In this document: positions 20,691 through 30,575 of the stretch, piece after piece
Position numbering within the stretch: position 1 is the stretch's first letter
Layout: every line of letters starts with the position of its first letter
Assembly (NCBI RefSeq): GCF_009834515.1
Contig: NZ_CP019426.1
Span: 5,969,501 to 6,033,500 of the forward strand
Source: Pseudomonas sp. R84
GTDB taxonomy: Bacteria > Pseudomonadota > Gammaproteobacteria > Pseudomonadales > Pseudomonadaceae
DNA: 64,000 bases
Direction: 5' to 3'
The notes under the pieces: model-generated
What the model saw: only the letters and a program-made list of their open reading frames with translations
Told to the model about the DNA's origin: nothing
Database searches by the model: none
Program-made: the position numbers and the translations under genes

Positions 20691-20987
20691 TCAGGCAAAC
20701 GTATCGATGATTGTACCGAGCACTTCGTCGGACGCCTTGGCGACCTTCACGCCCAGCTCTGCCTGGATCTTGCCCTGGGACATCTCGACCATATTGCTGG
20801 CCAGATCCGATTGCTGGGCACGATCCACACCGCGTAGACGGTCAACCTGCACTTCGGACGACTGGCTGGTCACCGAGCGCTCGATAGTATTGTTGGCAAT
20901 CTGGCTGGCAGCCTGATCGACGCGGTTCTGCCCGTTCTGAATCGAGCTCAGACCTGCATAAAAAGCTGTGTTACCGGAGATTTCCAT
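20691..20987 (-). CDS. Flagellar rod/hook-like miniprotein of unknown function
   Basis: 98 residues from 'MEISGNTAFYAGL'. The N-terminal half ('LSSIQNGQNRVDQAASQIAN') resembles the first helix of flagellar rod and hook proteins (SGL...Q..lD..A.NIAN). The C-terminal half ('DLASNMVEMSQGKIQAELGV', then 'KVAKASDEVLGTIID') resembles the rod C-terminal helix (DLaeEMv.mi.aq.a..aN.kv.ktaDEmLgtlI). The two halves join with almost nothing between, making it shorter than FlgB/FlgC (~130-150). It sits far from any flagellar genes, between bioD and the acyl-CoA dehydrogenase. The start at 20987 was preferred over 20999 because the latter has no spaced ribosome-binding site. Function unknown; the flagellar resemblance is my pattern reading. 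Confidence 0.7.
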   Translation of the reverse strand: MEISGNTAFYAGLSSIQNGQNRVDQAASQIANNTIERSVTSQSSEVQVDRLRGVDRAQQSDLASNMVEMSQGKIQAELGVKVAKASDEVLGTIIDTFA

Positions 20988-21094
20988 AACATTTCTCATC
21001 CTTGGGAAGGATCAATGACGCCATTGAAGCAGAGGCGCCAGAAAAACACCCGTCAAAAACACTAATAGCACAGTGCCTGCCCATAGAGAAAAGC

Positions 21095-21775
21095 TTAGTC
21101 GAGCAGATCCAATTGCAAATGATCCGCCACCGCTTCCGCGCTCAAGGTCTTGAGTTTAGGCACGCGCCCCAGACACGGCGCCGGAATCCGCTCGGCCAGC
21201 GTCGCGAGGTTTTCTTCCAGCCGCGAAGTCTTCGGATCAATGATATTCGCCACCCACCCGGCCAACTGCAGCCCATCACGGGCAATCGCCTCGGCCGTCA
21301 GTAACGCATGACTGATGCACCCCAGCCGTACGCCCACCACCAGAATCACCGGCAGCTTCAGCGCAATCGCCAGATCCGATAGATTGTCCTGATCAGCCAA
21401 CGGCACCCGCCAGCCGCCCGCGCCTTCGATCAGAGTGAAATCGGCATTCATCGCCAGAATCTCGCGCATCGGCGCCAGCAGCGATTGCACGGTCAACGCT
21501 ACTCCGGCCTCGCGCGCTGCCAGGTGCGGAGCAATCGCAGGCTCGAACGCCACGGGATTGACCTGTTGATAAGTCAGCGGCAGCGAACATTCGGCCAACA
21601 GCGCCAACGCATCGGAATTGCGCAGCCCCTTGGGCGTCACTTCACACCCTGACGCCACCGGTTTGCCCGCCGCCGTACTCAGCCCCGCAGAACGTGCCGC
21701 ATGCAGCAACCCGGCGGCAACGGTGGTCTTGCCGACGTCAGTGTCGGTTCCGGTGATGAAATAGGCTGCGCTCAT
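21095..21775 (-). CDS. bioD: Dethiobiotin synthetase
   Basis: ATP-dependent carboxylase closing the ureido ring: 7,8-diaminopelargonate + CO2 to dethiobiotin. 226 residues with the P-loop '[16 protein letters not shown]' at the N-terminus and the conserved '[11 protein letters not shown]' segment. It is the last gene of the bioF-H-C-D set. Its ATG overlaps the bioC stop by 4 bp. Confidence 0.96.
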   Translation of the reverse strand: MSAAYFITGTDTDVGKTTVAAGLLHAARSAGLSTAAGKPVASGCEVTPKGLRNSDALALLAECSLPLTYQQVNPVAFEPAIAPHLAAREAGVALTVQSLLAPMREILAMNADFTLIEGAGGWRVPLADQDNLSDLAIALKLPVILVVGVRLGCISHALLTAEAIARDGLQLAGWVANIIDPKTSRLEENLATLAERIPAPCLGRVPKLKTLSAEAVADHLQLDLLD

Positions 21776-22581
21776 ACGGGTTTCTCCAACACGGCGTAGA
21801 CCACCTGATAAGTCGCCGGCAACCCCGACGCCTCACGGAACTGCTCGTAAGCTTCCACCAGCCCGAGAATCCGCGCCCGCCCGGTCAAACCACCCGGCCT
21901 TCCGGGATTCAAATTGTGTGCACCCAAGGCTTTCAATTCATGGGTCAGACTGCGGACATCCGGGTAATGCAATACGTGCGGTTGTTGCTTCAGGCTCAAC
22001 GCCCGTAAACCGCTGGAGGCACATAACTGCTCATAGCGGGCGAACTCGCGGAAGCGGTTGACGTGCACCAGCCCGTCGACCTGCCGCCAGCTGTCGCGCA
22101 ACTCAAACAGCGTCCCTACACAAAGACTAGCAAACGCAAAAATCCCGCCCGGTTTCAGCACGCGAAAGGCTTCGCTGAGCACCGCATCGAAGTCCGCGCA
22201 CCACTGCACGGCGAGGCTGGAGAAAATCAGATCGCAGGTTGAATCCTGCAACGGCAGCCGCTCCGCATCGCCAGCAATGAAATGGTCGGCGCCGCCCAAT
22301 GGCCGCGCGTGATTGAGCATGCCCTCGGCAATGTCCAGCGCCAGACCGTGGCCCTCGGCAAACCGCGAAGCCAACGCGCGGGTGAAATAACCCGTGCCAC
22401 AACCCAGATCCAGCCAACGCGCCGGCACGAATTCCTGCGGCAAACGCTCAATCAACTGTGTACCGACATCACGTTGCAACTCGGCGACGCTGTCGTAACT
22501 GGCCGCCGCGCGGGAAAAAGAGGCCGCGACCTGGCGTTTGTCAGGCAAGCCGCCAGGCAGCACAAGAGACAAATCAGTCAT
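21772..22581 (-). CDS. bioC: Malonyl-ACP O-methyltransferase
   Basis: SAM-dependent methyltransferase that masks malonyl-ACP as its methyl ester so the fatty-acid machinery can build the pimeloyl chain. 269 residues from '[17 protein letters not shown]'. SAM motif I is '[16 protein letters not shown]', with '[20 protein letters not shown]' and 'ALHLVLKPGG'-type motifs ('[14 protein letters not shown]'). The ATG at 22581 overlaps the bioH end by 8 bp; an upstream in-frame extension would run deep into bioH and is rejected. Confidence 0.95.
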   Translation of the reverse strand: MTDLSLVLPGGLPDKRQVAASFSRAAASYDSVAELQRDVGTQLIERLPQEFVPARWLDLGCGTGYFTRALASRFAEGHGLALDIAEGMLNHARPLGGADHFIAGDAERLPLQDSTCDLIFSSLAVQWCADFDAVLSEAFRVLKPGGIFAFASLCVGTLFELRDSWRQVDGLVHVNRFREFARYEQLCASSGLRALSLKQQPHVLHYPDVRSLTHELKALGAHNLNPGRPGGLTGRARILGLVEAYEQFREASGLPATYQVVYAVLEKPV

Positions 22582-23305
22582 CACCGCACTCATGTAGAAA
22601 AGCCTGGATAGCACCCGCCAGTCCGTGGGGGTCTTCCAGAAGAAACGCATGACAGGCCTGTTCGATCAGACCTATTTCGATATCCGGCAACAGGGCGAAC
22701 AACGCCCCCGCCGCTTCCGCCGGGACCAGAGCGTCCTGTCCGGCGAACAGATGAAATTGCGGACCGCGAAATGCTTGCAGTGCTTCGCGGGTGTCCAGTT
22801 GCGCGAGCAATTCCAGGCCCGCCATCAGCGCCGCCGGCGCGGTGTTCGGCGCGCCGCCCAACAGTAATCGCGACAAGCCGCGCGGATCTTGCGCGCCTTG
22901 AGCACAGAGCAGCGAGAACCGTTTGAGAGTTGTGCGCGGATCGGCCTGGCAACCGGCGAGAAACGCATCGAAGGTCTCGCCGGGCATCGCGTTCGGCCAC
23001 TGTTCATGGGCAACGAAGGAAGGATTGCTCGCCAGCGTCAGCAAACCGCAGCAACGCTCGCCACGGCGCGCCGCCAGTTCGGACGCGAGCATGCCGCCCA
23101 GCGACCAGCCACCGAGCCAAACGTCTTGAGGAATACGTTCATCGAGTTCATCGAGCCAGTCTTGCAGGTCGCTGGAATCCAGCTCCGGCAGCGGCTCGAT
23201 TTCCACGTTCAGATGCTCGTCGAGCCCTTGCAATGCTGCGGCCAGAGGCTCCATCGGCGACACACCGAGACCCCAACCGGGCAGCAGAATCAGGCGATCA
23301 CGCAT
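22574..23305 (-). CDS. bioH: Pimeloyl-ACP methyl ester carboxylesterase
   Basis: Alpha/beta hydrolase of 243 residues that removes the methyl group from pimeloyl-ACP methyl ester. The N-terminus is '[14 protein letters not shown]'. The triad is Ser in '[11 protein letters not shown]', Asp in '[10 protein letters not shown]' and His in 'QACHAFLLE'. It overlaps bioF by 8 bp and bioC by 8 bp, indicating translational coupling. Confidence 0.95.
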   Translation of the reverse strand: MRDRLILLPGWGLGVSPMEPLAAALQGLDEHLNVEIEPLPELDSSDLQDWLDELDERIPQDVWLGGWSLGGMLASELAARRGERCCGLLTLASNPSFVAHEQWPNAMPGETFDAFLAGCQADPRTTLKRFSLLCAQGAQDPRGLSRLLLGGAPNTAPAALMAGLELLAQLDTREALQAFRGPQFHLFAGQDALVPAEAAGALFALLPDIEIGLIEQACHAFLLEDPHGLAGAIQAFLHECGDD

Positions 23306-24476
23306 GGCTTGGCTCCGACGACAGTTGGGCAAAGCAATCGGCCAGTCCCTCTAACAATAGCTGCACCTGCGCCTCGCTGTGCGCGGCGGTCAGGGTTACG
23401 CGCAAGCGAGCGCTGCCGGCAGGCACGGTCGGCGGACGAATTGCGGTGACCATCAATCCGCGCTCGCGCAACATCTGCGACAGGCGCACCGCGCGCCCGG
23501 CATCGCCAATCATGATCGGCTGAATCGGCGTGAAGCTGTCCATCAGTTCCAAGCCGATCTGCTCGGCGCCCTGGCGGAACTGGCGAATCAACGTTTGCAG
23601 ATGCTCACGACGCCAGTGTTCAGTGCGCAGCAGCTCCAGACTTTTCAGCGTCGCGCAGGCCAGCGCCGGTGGCTGGCTGGTGGTGTAGATGTACGGACGG
23701 GCGAACTGGATCAGGCTTTCGATCAGCTCTTCACTGCCCGCGACGAAGGCGCCTGCTGTGCCGAACGCTTTGCCGAGGGTGCCAACCAGTACCGGCACAT
23801 CCTCCTGACTCAAACCGAAATGCTCGACAATCCCGCCGCCATTCGCACCCAGCGGCCCGAAACCGTGAGCGTCATCGACCATCAACCACGCGCCTTTGGC
23901 CTTGGCTTCACGGGCCAGCGCCGGCAGATCCGCGAGGTCGCCGTCCATGCTGAACACACCGTCGGTGACCACCAACGTATTGCCGGTGGCTTTCTCCAGA
24001 CGTTTGGCCAGACTCACCGCGTCGTTGTGCAGATAGCGATTGAAACGCGCCCCGGATAACAGACCCGCATCCAATAACGAAGCGTGATTGAGGCGGTCTT
24101 CCAGCACCGTGTCGCCCTGCCCGACCAGAGCCGTAACGGCACCAAGGTTGGCCATGTAGCCAGTGGTGAACAGCAACGCACGCGGGCGACCGGTGAGGTC
24201 AGCCAATGCTTCTTCCAGTGCGTGATGCGGGCCGCTGTGGCCGATAACCAGATGCGATGCACCGCCACCGACGCCCCAGCGTTCAGCACCGGCGCGCCAG
24301 GCTTCGATGACTTGCGGGTGATTGGCCAGACCGAGGTAATCGTTGTTACAAAAGGCGAGCAACGGTTTGCCGTCGACCACCACTTCAGGTCCCTGCGGGG
24401 ACTCAAGCAGCGGGCGCTGGCGATAGAGGTTTTCGGCACGACGAGCAGCAAGGCGTGCGGCGAGATCGAAAGACAT
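23298..24476 (-). CDS. bioF: 8-amino-7-oxononanoate synthase
   Basis: PLP enzyme condensing pimeloyl-ACP with L-alanine to form KAPA; 392 residues from '[20 protein letters not shown]'. Motifs include '[15 protein letters not shown]', '[20 protein letters not shown]', '[12 protein letters not shown]' (PLP-Asp) and Schiff-base Lys in '[14 protein letters not shown]'. The longer in-frame start would read from the REP and is rejected. A REP pair separates it from bioB. Confidence 0.96.
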   Translation of the reverse strand: MSFDLAARLAARRAENLYRQRPLLESPQGPEVVVDGKPLLAFCNNDYLGLANHPQVIEAWRAGAERWGVGGGASHLVIGHSGPHHALEEALADLTGRPRALLFTTGYMANLGAVTALVGQGDTVLEDRLNHASLLDAGLLSGARFNRYLHNDAVSLAKRLEKATGNTLVVTDGVFSMDGDLADLPALAREAKAKGAWLMVDDAHGFGPLGANGGGIVEHFGLSQEDVPVLVGTLGKAFGTAGAFVAGSEELIESLIQFARPYIYTTSQPPALACATLKSLELLRTEHWRREHLQTLIRQFRQGAEQIGLELMDSFTPIQPIMIGDAGRAVRLSQMLRERGLMVTAIRPPTVPAGSARLRVTLTAAHSEAQVQLLLEGLADCFAQLSSEPSHA

Positions 24477-24510
24477 GCAGGCCTCGACTTTTTTAATGAC
24501 ACACATCTTA

Positions 24511-24600
24511 TGTAGGAGTGAGCCTGCTCGCGATGGCGGTGTATCAGCCGACATCAATGGTGAATGTCAGACCGCTATCGCGAGCAGGCTCACTCCTACA
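24511..24600. repeat. REP pair (arm family A) between bioB and bioF
   Basis: Outer ends TGTAGGAGTGAGCCTGCTCG (from 24511) and its reverse complement (ending 24600). The arms match at 29 of 30 positions and enclose a 30-bp spacer. It lies inside the presumed bioB-F-H-C-D transcription unit. Confidence 0.9.
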
Positions 24601-24624
24601 GGGGTTTTGCATTTCAAGTTGCGG

Positions 24625-25680
24625 TTAGACGGCGGCGTTGTAGAACTGCTCGCTGCTCTTCTGCTCAACCAGTGCCTGCTCGATCGCGGCCTGGTGAACC
24701 TCATCGGAATGTTCTTCTCGGGCTTCCGGCTGGATGCCCAGGCGCGCAAACAGTTGCATGTCCTTGTCCGCCTGCGGGTTGGCGGTGGTCAGCAACTTGT
24801 CGCCGTAGAAAATCGAGTTGGCGCCGGCGAAGAATGCGAGGGCCTGCATCTGCTCGTTCATCGCTTCGCGGCCGGCAGACAGGCGCACGTGGGATTGCGG
24901 CATGAGGATGCGCGCTACGGCGAGCATGCGGATGAAGTCGAACGGGTCGATGTCTTCGGCGTTTTCCAGCGGCGTACCGGCGACTTTCACCAGCATGTTG
25001 ATCGGCACCGATTCCGGATGCTCCGGCAGGTTGGCCAACTGGATCAGCAGATTGGCGCGGTCATCCAGCGACTCGCCCATGCCGAGGATGCCGCCGGAGC
25101 AGATCTTCATTCCCGATTCACGTACATAGGCCAGTGTTTGCAGGCGCTCGCTGTAGGTGCGGGTAGTGATGATGCTGCCGTAGAACTCAGGCGAGGTGTC
25201 GAGATTGTGGTTGTAGTAATCGAGGCCGGCCTTGGCCAGCGCTTCGGTCTGATCCTGATCGAGACGCCCCAGGGTCATGCAGGTTTCCAGACCCATGGCT
25301 TTCACGCCTTCAACCATTTTCAGTACGTACGGCATGTCTTTGGCCGACGGGTGTTTCCACGCCGCGCCCATGCAGAAACGCGTCGAGCCGATGGCCTTGG
25401 CGCGGGCAGCCTCTTCGAGGACTTTCTGCACTTCCATCAGCTTTTCTTTTTCCAGACCGGTGTTGTAGTGACCGGACTGCGGGCAGTACTTGCAGTCTTC
25501 CGGACAGGCGCCGGTCTTGATCGACAGCAGGGTCGAGACCTGCACGCGGTTGGCGTTGAAATGTGCGCGGTGCACCGTTTGCGCCTGGAACAGCAAGTCG
25601 TTGAATGGCTGTACGAAGAGCGCTTTGACTTCGGCCAGGGACCAGTCGTGACGCAGGGTGGCGGTGGTGCTCGCGCTCAT
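24625..25680 (-). CDS. bioB: Biotin synthase
   Basis: Radical SAM enzyme inserting sulfur into dethiobiotin; 351 residues. The SAM-cluster motif is 'CPEDCKYC' (Cx3Cx2C) near residue 60. Further cluster ligands and substrate residues are in '[20 protein letters not shown]' and the conserved '[13 protein letters not shown]' region. It is the first gene of the biotin set and divergent from comF. A BirA-like operator overlaps its likely -35 box. Confidence 0.97.
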   Translation of the reverse strand: MSASTTATLRHDWSLAEVKALFVQPFNDLLFQAQTVHRAHFNANRVQVSTLLSIKTGACPEDCKYCPQSGHYNTGLEKEKLMEVQKVLEEAARAKAIGSTRFCMGAAWKHPSAKDMPYVLKMVEGVKAMGLETCMTLGRLDQDQTEALAKAGLDYYNHNLDTSPEFYGSIITTRTYSERLQTLAYVRESGMKICSGGILGMGESLDDRANLLIQLANLPEHPESVPINMLVKVAGTPLENAEDIDPFDFIRMLAVARILMPQSHVRLSAGREAMNEQMQALAFFAGANSIFYGDKLLTTANPQADKDMQLFARLGIQPEAREEHSDEVHQAAIEQALVEQKSSEQFYNAAV

Positions 25681-25751
25681 GGGTAGTTCCTTGGTTATGC
25701 TTGGCTAGCGGCTGCGGGAACGGAATACCCACAGGCGCGACACGGATGTTC

Positions 25752-25809
25752 GGCATATTTAAGGAAGAGTCATGCGCTGTCAACCACGATACGAAGGACC
25801 GGTTTACAT
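25752..25809 (-). promoter_or_regulatory. bioB promoter with BirA-like operator
   Basis: Read on the minus strand: ATGTAAACC (25801-25809), 15 bp, GGTTGACAG (25777-25785). This matches the BirA operator plan TTGTAAACC-N14/15-GGTTTACAA at 8 of 9 and 7 of 9 positions. The proximal half contains TTGACA, a perfect -35 box, followed about 16 bp later by TTAAAT/TAAATA as a -10. Biotin-loaded BirA would then block the promoter. The distal half falls within the first codons of divergent comF. Confidence 0.65.
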
Positions 25810-26506
25810 CTGTTTAAATAATGTACAGATCTGCTTGCTTTGCGATGAGCCGGCAGAAGCAGAAATGCCAATCTGCGTGGCCTGCGAAACCGATCTGCCA
25901 TGGCTCGGCGAGCAGTGCATCACCTGCGCTTTGCCGTTATCCACAGCGGACCTGACCTGCGGCGAGTGCCTGCTAGAGCCGCCGGCGTTCGAACAGGTGG
26001 TCGTGCCATGGCTGTATGGCTTCCCTGTTGACAGTTTGATTACGCGCTTTAAACACAACGCGAAATGGCCGTTTGGCCACCTGCTCGCCGACGTTCTCGG
26101 AGAATACCTGCTACATCGCTTCGATGAGGGTTTGCCAAGGCCGGATGCATTGTTGCCGGTGCCGCTGGCGAGTAAGCGCCTGCGTCAACGCGGATTCAAT
26201 CAGGCTGCGATGCTGGCGCGGTGGTTGAGTCAGTCGCTGGATCTGCCGTGCGAAGAACAGGTTCTGCGGCGAGTCAAGGAGACCGACGCACAGCAGGATC
26301 TCGACGCCAAGGCGCGTAAACGCAATCTGCTGCAAGCCTTCAGCCTCAATCCCGATGCACAGGTGAAGGGCCGACATCTGGCGTTGATCGATGATGTGCT
26401 GACGACCGGCGCCACGGCCCAAGCGTTAGCTAGATTGTTAATGAATGCCGGCGCAGCAAGAGTTGACGTTTACTGCCTGGCCCGCACGCCAAAACCCGGA
26501 ACCTGA
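25772..26506 (+). CDS. comF: ComF-family phosphoribosyltransferase-like protein
   Basis: 244 residues with an N-terminal cysteine-rich zinc-binding part (CLLC, CVAC, 'CITCALPL', CGEC, residues ~20-70) and a C-terminal type-I phosphoribosyltransferase fold with PRPP loop 'LALIDDVLTTGATAQAL'. ComF proteins act in natural transformation and in rescue of stalled replication forks in several bacteria; the role here is unproven. The ATG at 25772 has AAGGAAG 5 bp upstream, so I accept it even though the BirA-like operator overlaps its first codons. Confidence 0.88.
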   Translation: MRCQPRYEGPVYICLNNVQICLLCDEPAEAEMPICVACETDLPWLGEQCITCALPLSTADLTCGECLLEPPAFEQVVVPWLYGFPVDSLITRFKHNAKWPFGHLLADVLGEYLLHRFDEGLPRPDALLPVPLASKRLRQRGFNQAAMLARWLSQSLDLPCEEQVLRRVKETDAQQDLDAKARKRNLLQAFSLNPDAQVKGRHLALIDDVLTTGATAQALARLLMNAGAARVDVYCLARTPKPGT

Positions 26507-26521
26507 AGCCAACACATCCCC

Positions 26522-26604
26522 CCTGTAGGAGCTGCGGCACGCTGCAATCTTTTGATCTTGTTTTTAAAGATCAAAAGATTGCAGCGTGCCGCAGCTCCTA
26601 TAGG
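26522..26604. repeat. REP pair (arm family C)
   Basis: CCTGTAGGAGCTGCGGCACG at the left and its inverse at the right, with inner parts CAATCTTTTGATC / GATCAAAAGATTG and a short spacer. It lies in the comF-modE gap. Confidence 0.9.
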
Positions 26605-26682
26605 GGATTGGGTTTGGCTTGACTCTGGCGTTGCAAGCGGCGAACTTCACTTCCCACCGCCACAGCTAAAAAGCCCCCATTC

Positions 26683-27447
26683 ATGTCCATGCCTTCCCTG
26701 TTGTCCCAGCACATCGTCCGCCGTCCGCAGCGCATCGCTTTGCTGCAACACATCGCCGAACAAGGCTCGATCACCCGCGCCGCAAAGACCGCAGGCCTGA
26801 GCTACAAAGCGGCGTGGGATGCCATCGATGAATTGAACAACCTCGCGCAGAAACCTCTGGTCGAACGCGCCGTCGGTGGCAAGGGCGGCGGCGGTGCAAA
26901 ACTGTCCAGCGAGGGCGAACGCGTCCTGCGTCTTTATCAAAAGCTGCAAGCCTTGCAGGCCCAGGTTTTGGAAGCCGCTGAGGATGCCAGCGATCTGGAT
27001 CTGCTCGGTCGCTTGATGCTCAGAACCAGTGCACGCAATCAGTTGCACGGCAAAGTCGTGGCGATTGAAGCGCAGGGCCGCAACGATCTGATCCGCCTCG
27101 AACTGGCTGAAGGGCTGCACCTTGACGCGCAGATCACCCACGACAGCACCCTGCATCTGGAGCTGCAGGCCGGCACCGAAGTGGTGGCCCTGATCAAGGC
27201 CGGCTGGCTGGAATTGCTGAGCAGCGAGCAATCTGCAACGTCTGGTCACAATCTTCTCAACGGCACCATCGAAGCGATTCTCGACGCCGAAGACGGCCCG
27301 AGCGAAGTGCGGATCACCCTGCCCAACGGCCATACCCTCTGCGCGTTGGCGGACCCGCTGGACTTGCGCACTCGCGGGCTGACAGTAGAGCAACCGGTGC
27401 AGGTGCAGTTTTCGCCGTCCAATGTGCTGATCGGCACGCCGCTGTAA
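26683..27447 (+). CDS. modE: ModE-type molybdate-responsive regulator
   Basis: 254 residues: an N-terminal LysR-like winged HTH (residues ~20-85, 'SITRAAKTAGLSYKAAWDAI') and two tandem Mop/TOBE molybdate-binding domains (~115-180, 'SARNQLHGKVVAIEAQGRND'; ~190-254, 'NGTIEAILDAEDGPSEVRIT'). This is the ModE architecture of molybdate uptake repressors. The modABC transport genes are not adjacent, so it acts at a distance if it regulates them. A family C REP lies upstream. Confidence 0.88.
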   Translation: MSMPSLLSQHIVRRPQRIALLQHIAEQGSITRAAKTAGLSYKAAWDAIDELNNLAQKPLVERAVGGKGGGGAKLSSEGERVLRLYQKLQALQAQVLEAAEDASDLDLLGRLMLRTSARNQLHGKVVAIEAQGRNDLIRLELAEGLHLDAQITHDSTLHLELQAGTEVVALIKAGWLELLSSEQSATSGHNLLNGTIEAILDAEDGPSEVRITLPNGHTLCALADPLDLRTRGLTVEQPVQVQFSPSNVLIGTPL

Positions 27448-27517
27448 TCCGGCGCTGCAACGAAAGCGTCATCGACGCTCATTAAGGTAGCTGCCAAAAC
27501 CAAGCAGGGAGCCTGAT

Positions 27518-29419
27518 GTGAGCCTATTAGAAGAAAACCAATCCACTGACCTGGAAAAAATGGTCGGCCTCAGCCGTCGCGGTTTCATCGGTGCCGGTGC
27601 ACTGTGCGGCGCGGCAATGTTCCTCGGCGGCAGTCTGTTGAGCCGTAGCGCACTGGCCACCGGTGTCAGTGCTGGCAACAGCCGCTTGCTCGGTTTCGAG
27701 AGCATTCCCGCCGCGACCACTGACGTCATCACGCTGCCCAAGGGCTACAAATCTTCGGTGCTGATCAGTTGGGGCCAGCCATTGCAAAAAAACGGCCCGG
27801 CGTTCGACCCGAGCGGCAACGGCACCGCGGCCGCACAGGAAGTGCAGTTCGGCGACAACAACGACGGCATGAGCCTGTTCGCCTTCCCCGACGACCGCAA
27901 CCGCGCGTTGATGGCGATCAACAACGAATACACCAACTACCGCTACCTCTACCCGCACGGCGGCATGCCGCAATCGGCCGAAGACGTGCGCAAGGCGCTG
28001 GCCTGCGAAGGCGTTTCGGTGATTGAAGTGCAGCGCAAGAACGGTCAATGGCAGTTCGTTCAGGGCTCGCGCTACAACCGGCGCATCCACGGCAACTCGC
28101 CGCTACGTATCAGCGGCCCGGCGGCCGGTCATGACCTGATGAAAACCGCTGCCGACAAACACGGCAAGAAAGTTCTCGGCACCTTCCAGAACTGCGCCAA
28201 CGGTAAAACCCCGTGGGGCACTTACCTGACCTGTGAAGAAAACTTCACCGACTGTTTCGGCAGCAGCAATGCCCAGCAACAGTTCGACCCGGCGCAAAAG
28301 CGCTACGGCGTCTCGGTCGCCAGCCGCGAGATCAACTGGCACCCGTACGACCCACGCTTCGACATGGCGAAAAACCCCAACGAACTCAACCGTCACGGCT
28401 GGGTGGTCGAGATCGATCCGTTCGACCCGCAATCGACCCCGGTCAAACGCACGGCGCTGGGCCGCTTCAAGCATGAAAACGCCGCACTGGCCGAGACCGA
28501 CGACGGTCGCGCCGTGGTGTACATGGGCGACGACGAGCGTGGCGAATTCATCTACAAATTCGTCAGCCGCGACCGCATCAACCACCGCAACGCCAAGGCC
28601 AACCGCGACATCCTCGACCACGGCACCCTGTATGTGGCGAAATTCGATAATGGCGACAGCAACCCCGATCACCCGAAAGGCCAGGGCCAGTGGATCGAGC
28701 TGACCCACGGCAAAAACGGCATCGACGCCAGCAGCGGTTTCGCCGACCAGGCCGAAGTGCTGATCCATGCACGCCTCGCCGCCAGTGTCGTCGGCGCGAC
28801 GCGCATGGACCGCCCGGAATGGATCGTCGTCAGCCCGAAGGATGGCCAGGTCTATTGCACACTGACCAACAACGCCAAGCGTGGCGAGGACGGCCAGCCG
28901 GTGGGCGGACCGAACCCGCGTGAGAAAAACGTCTACGGACAGATTCTGCGCTGGCGCACCGACCGCGACGATCATGCGGCGAAGACGTTTGCCTGGGATC
29001 TGTTTGTGGTCGCCGGTAATCCGGGCGTGCATGCCGGGACGCCGAAGGGCGGCTCGAAGAACATCACCCCGCAGAACATGTTCAACAGCCCGGATGGCTT
29101 GGGCTTCGACAAGGCCGGGCGTTTGTGGATTCTCACCGATGGCGACTCCAGTAACGCTGGGGACTTTGCCGGGATGGGCAATAACCAGATGCTGTGCGCC
29201 GACCCCAAGACCGGTGAAATTCGTCGGTTCATGGTTGGGCCGATTGGTTGTGAGGTCACCGGGATCAGTTTCTCGCCGGATCAGAAAACCCTGTTTGTCG
29301 GGATTCAGCATCCGGGGGAGAACGGTGGTTCGACCTTCCCTGAGCATTTGCCGAATGGTAAGCCAAGGTCTTCGGTGATGGCGATTACCCGTGAGGATGG
29401 TGGGATCGTCGGCGCCTGA
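27518..29419 (+). CDS. phoX: PhoX-family (DUF839) alkaline phosphatase-like protein, Tat-exported
   Basis: 633 residues. A twin-arginine signal at residues 19-50 ('SRRGFIGAGALCGAAMF') marks export of the folded protein. The rest is the six-bladed beta-propeller PhoX/DUF839 family, which uses Ca/Fe to hydrolyse phosphomonoesters. Conserved segments are 'TYLTCEENFTDCFG', 'FKHENAALAE', 'VVYMGDDERGEFIYKFVS' and 'NSPDGLGFDKAGRLWILTDG'. The start is a GTG behind GGGAG. It is shorter than some PhoX (~690). No good Pho box was found upstream, so phosphate control is not shown here. Confidence 0.82.
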   Translation: MSLLEENQSTDLEKMVGLSRRGFIGAGALCGAAMFLGGSLLSRSALATGVSAGNSRLLGFESIPAATTDVITLPKGYKSSVLISWGQPLQKNGPAFDPSGNGTAAAQEVQFGDNNDGMSLFAFPDDRNRALMAINNEYTNYRYLYPHGGMPQSAEDVRKALACEGVSVIEVQRKNGQWQFVQGSRYNRRIHGNSPLRISGPAAGHDLMKTAADKHGKKVLGTFQNCANGKTPWGTYLTCEENFTDCFGSSNAQQQFDPAQKRYGVSVASREINWHPYDPRFDMAKNPNELNRHGWVVEIDPFDPQSTPVKRTALGRFKHENAALAETDDGRAVVYMGDDERGEFIYKFVSRDRINHRNAKANRDILDHGTLYVAKFDNGDSNPDHPKGQGQWIELTHGKNGIDASSGFADQAEVLIHARLAASVVGATRMDRPEWIVVSPKDGQVYCTLTNNAKRGEDGQPVGGPNPREKNVYGQILRWRTDRDDHAAKTFAWDLFVVAGNPGVHAGTPKGGSKNITPQNMFNSPDGLGFDKAGRLWILTDGDSSNAGDFAGMGNNQMLCADPKTGEIRRFMVGPIGCEVTGISFSPDQKTLFVGIQHPGENGGSTFPEHLPNGKPRSSVMAITREDGGIVGA

Positions 29420-29423
29420 TCCA

Positions 29424-29500
29424 TCGCCTTCGCGAGCAGGCTCGCTCCCACAGGGGAATTGCACTCCAAATGTGGGAGCTGGCTTGCCAGCGATGGCGCC
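29424..29500. repeat. REP pair (arm family B, one divergent arm)
   Basis: CGCGAGCAGGCTCGCTCCCA at 29431-29450 and a variant arm TGTGGGAGCTGGCTTGCCAG at 29471-29490 in inverted orientation. It is immediately downstream of phoX. Confidence 0.85.
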
Positions 29501-29586
29501 AGCACAGACACCAACCAACTCCCCCGCAGCCATCTGCGCTACCATGCTGGGCCGGACGCGGCAGCCTGCTGCGCGCAGGAGTCAGC

Positions 29587-30561
29587 ATGGCCCACCCGTT
29601 TGAAACCCTCACACCCGACCTCGTCCTCGATGCCGTTGAAAGCATCGGTTTCCTCAGTGATGCGCGCATTCTGGCGCTCAACAGCTATGAAAACCGCGTT
29701 TATCAAGTCGGCATCGAAGACTCCGAGCCGCTGATCGCCAAGTTCTACCGCCCGCAGCGCTGGACCAACGAAGCCATCCTCGAAGAACACAAGTTCACCT
29801 TCGAGCTGGCCGACGTCGAAATCCCGGTCGTGGCGCCGCTGATCCACAACGGCGAAACCCTGCACGAGCATGCCGGTTTCCGCTTCACCCTGTTCCCGCG
29901 TCGCGGCGGCCGGGCGCCGGAGCCGGGTAATCTCGATCAGTTGTATCGCCTCGGCCAGTTGCTCGGGCGGATTCACGCGGTCGGCGCGACCAAGCCGTTC
30001 GAACACCGTGAAGCCCTCGCCGTGCAGAACTTCGGCCACGCCTCGCTGAACACCTTGCTCGAAGGCAACTTCATTCCGAAAAGCCTGCTGCCGGCCTACG
30101 AGTCCGTCGCCCGCGACCTGCTCAAGCGCGTGGAAGATGCCTACGCCAACACGCCGCACCAGAACATCCGCATGCACGGCGACTGCCACCCCGGCAACAT
30201 GATGTGCCGCGACGAGATGTTCCACATCGTCGACCTCGACGACTGCCGGATGGGCCCGGCGGTGCAGGACATCTGGATGATGCTCGCCGGGGATCGTCAG
30301 GAATGCCTCGGGCAGTTGTCGGAATTGATGGACGGCTACAACGAGTTTCACGATTTCGACCCGCGTGAGCTGGCGCTGATCGAACCGCTGCGCGCGCTGC
30401 GCCTGATGCACTACAGCGCCTGGCTCGCGCGGCGCTGGGATGACCCGGCGTTTCCGCACAGTTTCCCGTGGTTCGGCACCGAGCGGTATTGGGGCGATCA
30501 GGTGTTGGCGTTGCGTGAGCAACTGTCGGCACTGAATGAAGAACCGCTGAAACTCTTCTGA
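29587..30561 (+). CDS. srkA: SrkA/YihE-type Ser/Thr protein kinase
   Basis: Aminoglycoside-phosphotransferase-fold kinase of 324 residues. The catalytic loop is 'MHGDCHPGNMM' and the metal-binding segment 'IVDLDDCRMGPAVQDIW'; the ATP lysine is probably in 'PLIAKFYRPQRW'. The E. coli homologue counters the MazEF-linked stress death pathway. The start was set at ATG 29587, with GGAG 7 bp upstream; a longer in-frame reading would come from the REP. Unlike in E. coli, no dsbA follows. Confidence 0.88.
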   Translation: MAHPFETLTPDLVLDAVESIGFLSDARILALNSYENRVYQVGIEDSEPLIAKFYRPQRWTNEAILEEHKFTFELADVEIPVVAPLIHNGETLHEHAGFRFTLFPRRGGRAPEPGNLDQLYRLGQLLGRIHAVGATKPFEHREALAVQNFGHASLNTLLEGNFIPKSLLPAYESVARDLLKRVEDAYANTPHQNIRMHGDCHPGNMMCRDEMFHIVDLDDCRMGPAVQDIWMMLAGDRQECLGQLSELMDGYNEFHDFDPRELALIEPLRALRLMHYSAWLARRWDDPAFPHSFPWFGTERYWGDQVLALREQLSALNEEPLKLF

Positions 30562-30575
30562 TTCACCAATATCCT

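Noticed and set aside
27448..27517. Possible Pho box before phoX (CGTCAT...CTCAT)
   Set aside because: The two TCAT-like elements are 10 bp apart instead of 11 and match the consensus poorly.
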